From Amycolatopsis acidiphila (GTDB lineage Bacteria; Actinomycetota; Actinomycetes; Mycobacteriales; Pseudonocardiaceae), in assembly GCF_021391495.1 (NCBI RefSeq), contig NZ_CP090063.1, forward strand, positions 4,216,001 through 4,280,000: a stretch of 64,000 nt of DNA, read 5' to 3'. Position numbers and translations under genes: made by a program. The notes under the pieces were generated by a model. That model worked only from the letters and a program-made list of their open reading frames with translations, did no database searches and was not told where the DNA came from. Below are positions 60,818 to 64,000 of this stretch, piece by piece (position 1 is the stretch's first letter; every line of letters starts with the position of its first letter).

Positions 60818-62499
60818 AGCAGCACCTCGGGAACATCCACGTGGCGGGACCGCAGCCACTCGCCGAGCGCCTTGGCCTGCGGGTCGAAGCGCGCCTGCGC
60901 GGCGACTCCCTCGCCGAGCAGGCCGGTCACCACGAAGTTCAGCGCCCGCAGGTTCGGCAGCAGATGCCGGCGCACCGGCAGCGAGGCCGTCTCGGGCAGC
61001 AGGCGCTGGAACTCTTCCACGGTGAGGGCGTTCGCGAGCCAGCGCCACGCCTCGTCGGAGCGCACCCACACGCCGAGGTTCGCGTCGCCGCCCTTGTCCC
61101 CGCTCCGGGCGCCGACGATCGTGCCCAGCGCCACCCGCCGGGTGCTCCCACCCAGGGGCGCCGGCAGCTCAGGTTCGTCCACATCGGACAACGGCAGCGT
61201 CTCGGCCGCCGGGTCGATGTCGGCGCGGGTACCGTCCGGCAGGACCGCGACGTGCGGCACGGTGCCGGCATCCACATAGGACGCGGTGTAGACGCCGTAC
61301 GGCGAGGCGTCCGACGGCGGCGCGGTGACGTGGAAGCCCGGGTAGCTGGCCAGCGCCAGCTCGATGGCCGCACCGCTGAACGCGCGGCCGGCGACCTTCG
61401 GGTCCGCGTCCTTGACCGCACAGTGCAGCAGGGCGCTCGCCCGCTGCTCGGTGTCGGCGTCCTCGTGGTCGGTGCGGGCCAGCGTCCAGCGGATCTCGGC
61501 CGGCGGGTTGTCCGTGAGCGAGCTCTCCAGCTGCTCCCGCACGAGCGCGGCCTTCGCCTCGATGTCGAGGCCGGTCAGCACGAACGTGGTCTCGTTGCGG
61601 AACCCGCCGAGGCGGTTGAGCGCGACCTTGAGCGTCGTCGGCGGCGGCTCGCCCTTCGCGCCGCTGATCCGGACCCGGTCCGGGCCTTCCTGGTCGAGCG
61701 CGAGGGTGTCGAACCTGGTGGTCACGTCGGGCCCGGCGTAGCGGGCACCGGTGATCTCGTACAGCAGCTGGGCGGTGACCGTGCCGACGGTGACCACTCC
61801 CCCGCTGCCCTCGTGCTTGGTGATGACGCTCGCGCCGTCGGCCTCGATCTCGGCGATCGGGAACCCGGGCGTGCCCAGGTCGTGCTCGGTGAAGAACGCG
61901 TAGTTCCCGCCCGTGGCCTGCGCCCCGCACTCGATGACGTGCCCGGCCGCCACCGCCCCGGCGAGCGCGTCGTAGTCCTGCCGGCCCCAGCCGTAGTGCG
62001 CGGCGGCCGGTCCGACGACCACGGAGGCGTCCGTCACGCGACCGGTCACGACCACCTCGGCACCCGCGTTCAGGCATTCGGCGATGCCCCATGCCCCGAG
62101 ATAGGCGTTGGCCGTGAGCGGCTCCCCGAGCCCCAGCTCCCCGGCACCGCCCACCAGGTCGTCGCCCTCGACGTGCGCCACGGCCACTTCGAGCCCCAGC
62201 TTCGCCGCCAGCTCGCGGATCGCGTCCGCGAGCCCCGCCGGGTTGAGCCCGCCCGCGTTCGTGACGATCTTGACGCCCTTTTCCTTGGCCAGCCCGAGGT
62301 TCTCCTCCAGCTGGCGCAGAAAGGTCCTGGCGTAGCCGCGGCCGGGGTCCTTGAGCCGGTCCCGCCCGAGGATGAGCATGGTCAGCTCGGCGAGGTAGTC
62401 ACCGGTGAGCACGTCGAGCGGGCCGCCGGTGAGCAGCTCGCGGACGGCGGAGAAGCGGTCGCCGTAGAACCCGGAGGCGTTGCCGATGCGCAGGGTCAC
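60814..62499 (-). CDS. AtuA-family protein (acyclic terpene utilisation, DUF1446)
   Basis: The 561-residue protein begins LRIGNASGFYGDRFSAVRELLTGGPLDVLTGDYLAELTMLIL, the DUF1446 opening, with KIVTNAGGLNPAGLADAIREL, VTGRVTDASVVVGPAAAHYGW, and ECGAQATGGNYAFF. A C-terminal AtuA-like domain (ALGTIVGARSGDKGGDANLGVWVRS) follows. AtuA is essential for citronellol/geraniol use in Pseudomonas but its reaction is not settled. It overlaps both neighbours by four bases (GTGA). Its presence beside an MCC/GCC-type carboxylase is the main reason for calling this an Atu-like cluster. Confidence 0.93.
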   Translation of the reverse strand: MTLRIGNASGFYGDRFSAVRELLTGGPLDVLTGDYLAELTMLILGRDRLKDPGRGYARTFLRQLEENLGLAKEKGVKIVTNAGGLNPAGLADAIRELAAKLGLEVAVAHVEGDDLVGGAGELGLGEPLTANAYLGAWGIAECLNAGAEVVVTGRVTDASVVVGPAAAHYGWGRQDYDALAGAVAAGHVIECGAQATGGNYAFFTEHDLGTPGFPIAEIEADGASVITKHEGSGGVVTVGTVTAQLLYEITGARYAGPDVTTRFDTLALDQEGPDRVRISGAKGEPPPTTLKVALNRLGGFRNETTFVLTGLDIEAKAALVREQLESSLTDNPPAEIRWTLARTDHEDADTEQRASALLHCAVKDADPKVAGRAFSGAAIELALASYPGFHVTAPPSDASPYGVYTASYVDAGTVPHVAVLPDGTRADIDPAAETLPLSDVDEPELPAPLGGSTRRVALGTIVGARSGDKGGDANLGVWVRSDEAWRWLANALTVEEFQRLLPETASLPVRRHLLPNLRALNFVVTGLLGEGVAAQARFDPQAKALGEWLRSRHVDVPEVLL

Positions 62500-63284
62500 C
62501 CGAACTGCCCCGCCTTCCGGCCGCGGCCGGGCGGGCCGGCGAACGCCTGCGCGATCTCCAGCCACTTCACCGCGTCCGCGCCTACGGCTTGGAGATCGGT
62601 GTCGGCGGGATGCCGCCGCTGCGTGACGACCAGGCAGAAGTCGAGCGCGCTGCCGGTGACGCGCTGCGTGGCGTCCGCCGGCCCGTAGGCCCACAGCTCG
62701 CCGTCGGGCGCCCGCAGCTCCACCCGGAACTCCGCGGCGGGCGGCGCCAGCGAGTGCACGGCGAAGGCGAAGTCCCGTGTCCGCACGCCGAACCGCGCGA
62801 TGTGCCGGAGGCCGCCGCCCGGTTCGCGGCGCAGGCCGAGCGCGTCGTACACGTCCTGTGCGTGGGCCCAGGTCTCCATCAGCCGGGCGGTCGTCATCGA
62901 CGCGGCGCTCATCGGCGGCCCGTACCAGGGGAACTTGCTGCCCGGCGGCGCCGCCGGCAACGCCGCGGCGAGCGCTTCTCGCCCCGCACGCCACCGCGCC
63001 AGCAGCTCCTCGCGCGGCTTCTTCGCCTCCTCGGCAATCCCTTCGCCGACGTAGCCGGGACCGGCGGCGAGCGCACGCTTGATCTCTTCCGGGAAGTCCC
63101 CCGGGGTGCGGACGGCGATCAGCGCCTTGGCGTCCGTCCAGGCCAGGTGCGCGATCTGATGGCCGATCGTCCAGCCCTCGGCCGGCGTCGGCGTCGCCCA
63201 GTCGGTGCCCGGCCCGGCCACGACGTCGTCCAGCGACTGGCTTTCGGCCGCCAGATCGCCCAGGATCGGTCCCAGATCCACCAC
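62496..63284 (-). CDS. TIGR03084-type protein with mycothiol-maleylpyruvate-isomerase-like N-terminal domain
   Basis: The 262-residue protein has the DinB/MDMPI metal-site pattern: an early His in EGWTIGHQIAHLAWTDAKAL and a later MTTARLMETWAHAQDVYDALG, with the three-His constellation typical of the fold. C-terminal sequence RHIARFGVRTRDFAFAVHSLAPP fits the TIGR03084 family. In actinobacteria these proteins occur next to AtuA-family genes; mycothiol-dependent chemistry is possible but not shown. I chose GTG at 63284 because GGAGG lies about nine bases upstream; an ATG at 63344 would sit inside the palindrome. Confidence 0.8.
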   Translation of the reverse strand: MVDLGPILGDLAAESQSLDDVVAGPGTDWATPTPAEGWTIGHQIAHLAWTDAKALIAVRTPGDFPEEIKRALAAGPGYVGEGIAEEAKKPREELLARWRAGREALAAALPAAPPGSKFPWYGPPMSAASMTTARLMETWAHAQDVYDALGLRREPGGGLRHIARFGVRTRDFAFAVHSLAPPAAEFRVELRAPDGELWAYGPADATQRVTGSALDFCLVVTQRRHPADTDLQAVGADAVKWLEIAQAFAGPPGRGRKAGQFG

Positions 63285-63334
63285 CGCACCCGCCTCCTCG
63301 CGCCTGCAGCGAGCGTGGCATCGGTGCAGAGAAA

Positions 63335-63352
63335 AATCAAGCACGCTTGATT
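63335..63352. promoter_or_regulatory. Perfect palindrome AATCAAGC-AC-GCTTGATT heading the Atu-like operon
   Basis: 8-base arms with a 2-base centre, between the divergent TIGR03084-type gene (start 63284) and the crotonase gene (start 63379). This is the size and form of a TetR operator, and the operon ends with a TetR gene, so it is probably the local regulatory site for both directions. Confidence 0.65.
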
Positions 63353-63378
63353 GTTTTATCCCCCGAAGGAGACCGCCG

Positions 63379-64000
63379 ATGGAGTACGCCGAGATCGTCT
63401 ACACCGTGGAGGACCACATCGCCACGGTCAGCCTGAACCGTCCCGAGGCCCGCAACGGCTACACCGTGCGGATGTCCGACGAGCTCGCGGACGCCTTCGA
63501 CCAGGCGGACTCAGACGAGCGGGTGCGGGTCGTGGTCTTCACCGGTGAGGGCGACGACTTCTGCGTCGGCGCGGACCTGTCGCAGGGCGGGTTCGACTTC
63601 GGCCCGGCCGAAGGCCCGTGGCAGGAGCCCGCCGGACGCTGCTCGAAGCGGGTCTACACGATGAACAAGCCGGTGATCGCGGCGATCCGGGGCGCGGCCG
63701 TCGGTGCCGGGATCACGATCACGCTGGCGTGCGACTACCGCCTCGCCGCGGCCGACGCCCGCTTCGGCTTCGTGTTCGCGCGCCGTGGCGTGTTCCCCGA
63801 GGGCGGGTCGGCGTGGTTCCTCCCCCGGCTCGTCAGCCTGGGCACGGCGCTCGACTGGATGATCAGCGGGCGGGTGTTCGGGGCCGGGGAGGCCAAGGCG
63901 GCGGGTCTCGTGCAGCGGGTGCACCAGCCCGGGGAGCTGCTGGACAAGGCGTACGAACTGGCGCGGGAGATCGCGGAGCGGACGGCGCCGGTGTCGGTCG
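63379..64000 (+). CDS. Enoyl-CoA hydratase/isomerase family protein (3' end outside window)
   Basis: The frame starts at ATG 63379 behind GAAGGAG and stays open to the window end (207 codons seen). It has the crotonase pattern: VSLNRPEARNGYT, VVFTGEGDDFCVGADLSQGGFD (oxyanion hole), KPVIAAIRGAAVGAGITITLACDYRLAAADARFGFVFARRGVFPEGGSAWFLPRLVS. The second active-site segment (RRGVFPEGG) keeps a Glu, while the first has Ala-Arg-Phe, so hydratase versus isomerase is unclear. Divergent from the Atu-like operon, sharing its operator, it could be the AtuE-like hydratase. Confidence 0.88.
   Translation, partial: MEYAEIVYTVEDHIATVSLNRPEARNGYTVRMSDELADAFDQADSDERVRVVVFTGEGDDFCVGADLSQGGFDFGPAEGPWQEPAGRCSKRVYTMNKPVIAAIRGAAVGAGITITLACDYRLAAADARFGFVFARRGVFPEGGSAWFLPRLVSLGTALDWMISGRVFGAGEAKAAGLVQRVHQPGELLDKAYELAREIAERTAPVSV

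Overview
The window is very GC-rich (about 70-73% by eye), with dense, often 4-nt-overlapping genes, frequent GTG starts and strongly G/C-ending codons. Gene families such as PucR/CdaR, HxlR-SCP2, ANTAR, DUF5313, a LIG-POL LigD and many FadE-type acyl-CoA dehydrogenases point to a soil actinomycete. I infer Pseudonocardiaceae, most likely Amycolatopsis-like. It looks like ordinary chromosome rich in catabolic genes. I see no IS element, prophage, CRISPR array, rRNA or tRNA.

Layout. 1-9.3 kb: the 3' part of an amino-acid permease, an ABC-F ATPase, an S4-domain protein, a decayed chimeric pseudogene, an F420-type NADP reductase, a DHA2 MFS pump, and a four-gene lipoprotein / NRAMP-like / PRC-barrel / PRC-barrel operon. 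9.3-12.5 kb: a compact tartrate unit (GntR regulator, D-tartrate dehydratase, DctA-type carrier). 12.7-20.8 kb: LIG-POL DNA ligase, an epimerase with an in-frame stop, an HxlR/VOC divergent pair, a PucR regulator, an NfeD-SPFH pair and a RibD-like reductase. 20.8-28.4 kb: a molybdenum hydroxylase locus (Fe-S/CoxG fusion, FAD subunit, crotonase, Mo subunit, acyl-CoA synthetase, PadR regulator) whose gene content matches the 2-furoate (hmf-type) pathway. 28.4-33.8 kb: small regulatory and membrane genes, including a frameshifted CPBP protease. 33.9-40.3 kb: a lipid-like catabolic block (SDR, MaoC hydratase, APH-type kinase, three acyl-CoA dehydrogenases, TetR). 40.4-47.1 kb: acetate genes (satP, acs) divergent from a LytS/LytTR two-component system with a DUF485-like protein and a sodium/solute symporter. 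47-49.3 kb: two SDRs divergent from a TetR. 49.3-53.3 kb: epoxide hydrolase, then a yeast-type cytosine deaminase, an IPNS-like oxygenase and an NCS1 permease. 53.3-64 kb: a long minus-strand operon (TetR, SDR, acyl-CoA dehydrogenase, biotin carboxylase, carboxyltransferase, acyl-CoA dehydrogenase, AtuA-family protein, TIGR03084-type protein) divergent from a crotonase cut by the window end. It resembles the acyclic-terpene/branched acyl-CoA (Atu) pathway.

Regulation. Several operator candidates pair with neighbouring regulators: a 16-bp motif at both ends of the PadR/furoate-like locus, two near-identical TAAGCG-NN-CGCTTA palindromes joining a TetR at 48.6 kb to the fabG-maoC unit at 33.9 kb, three sites sharing GGTCGGTA around the TetR at 40 kb, and a perfect 18-bp palindrome heading the Atu-like operon. 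A 13-bp palindrome (GTCCA-NNN-TGGAC) recurs in both intergenic and coding DNA. Broken genes (chimeric ATPase/membrane remnant, epimerase with TAG, shifted CPBP protease) may be true pseudogenes or sequence errors.

All functions are inferred from motifs and context read by eye. No database search was run.
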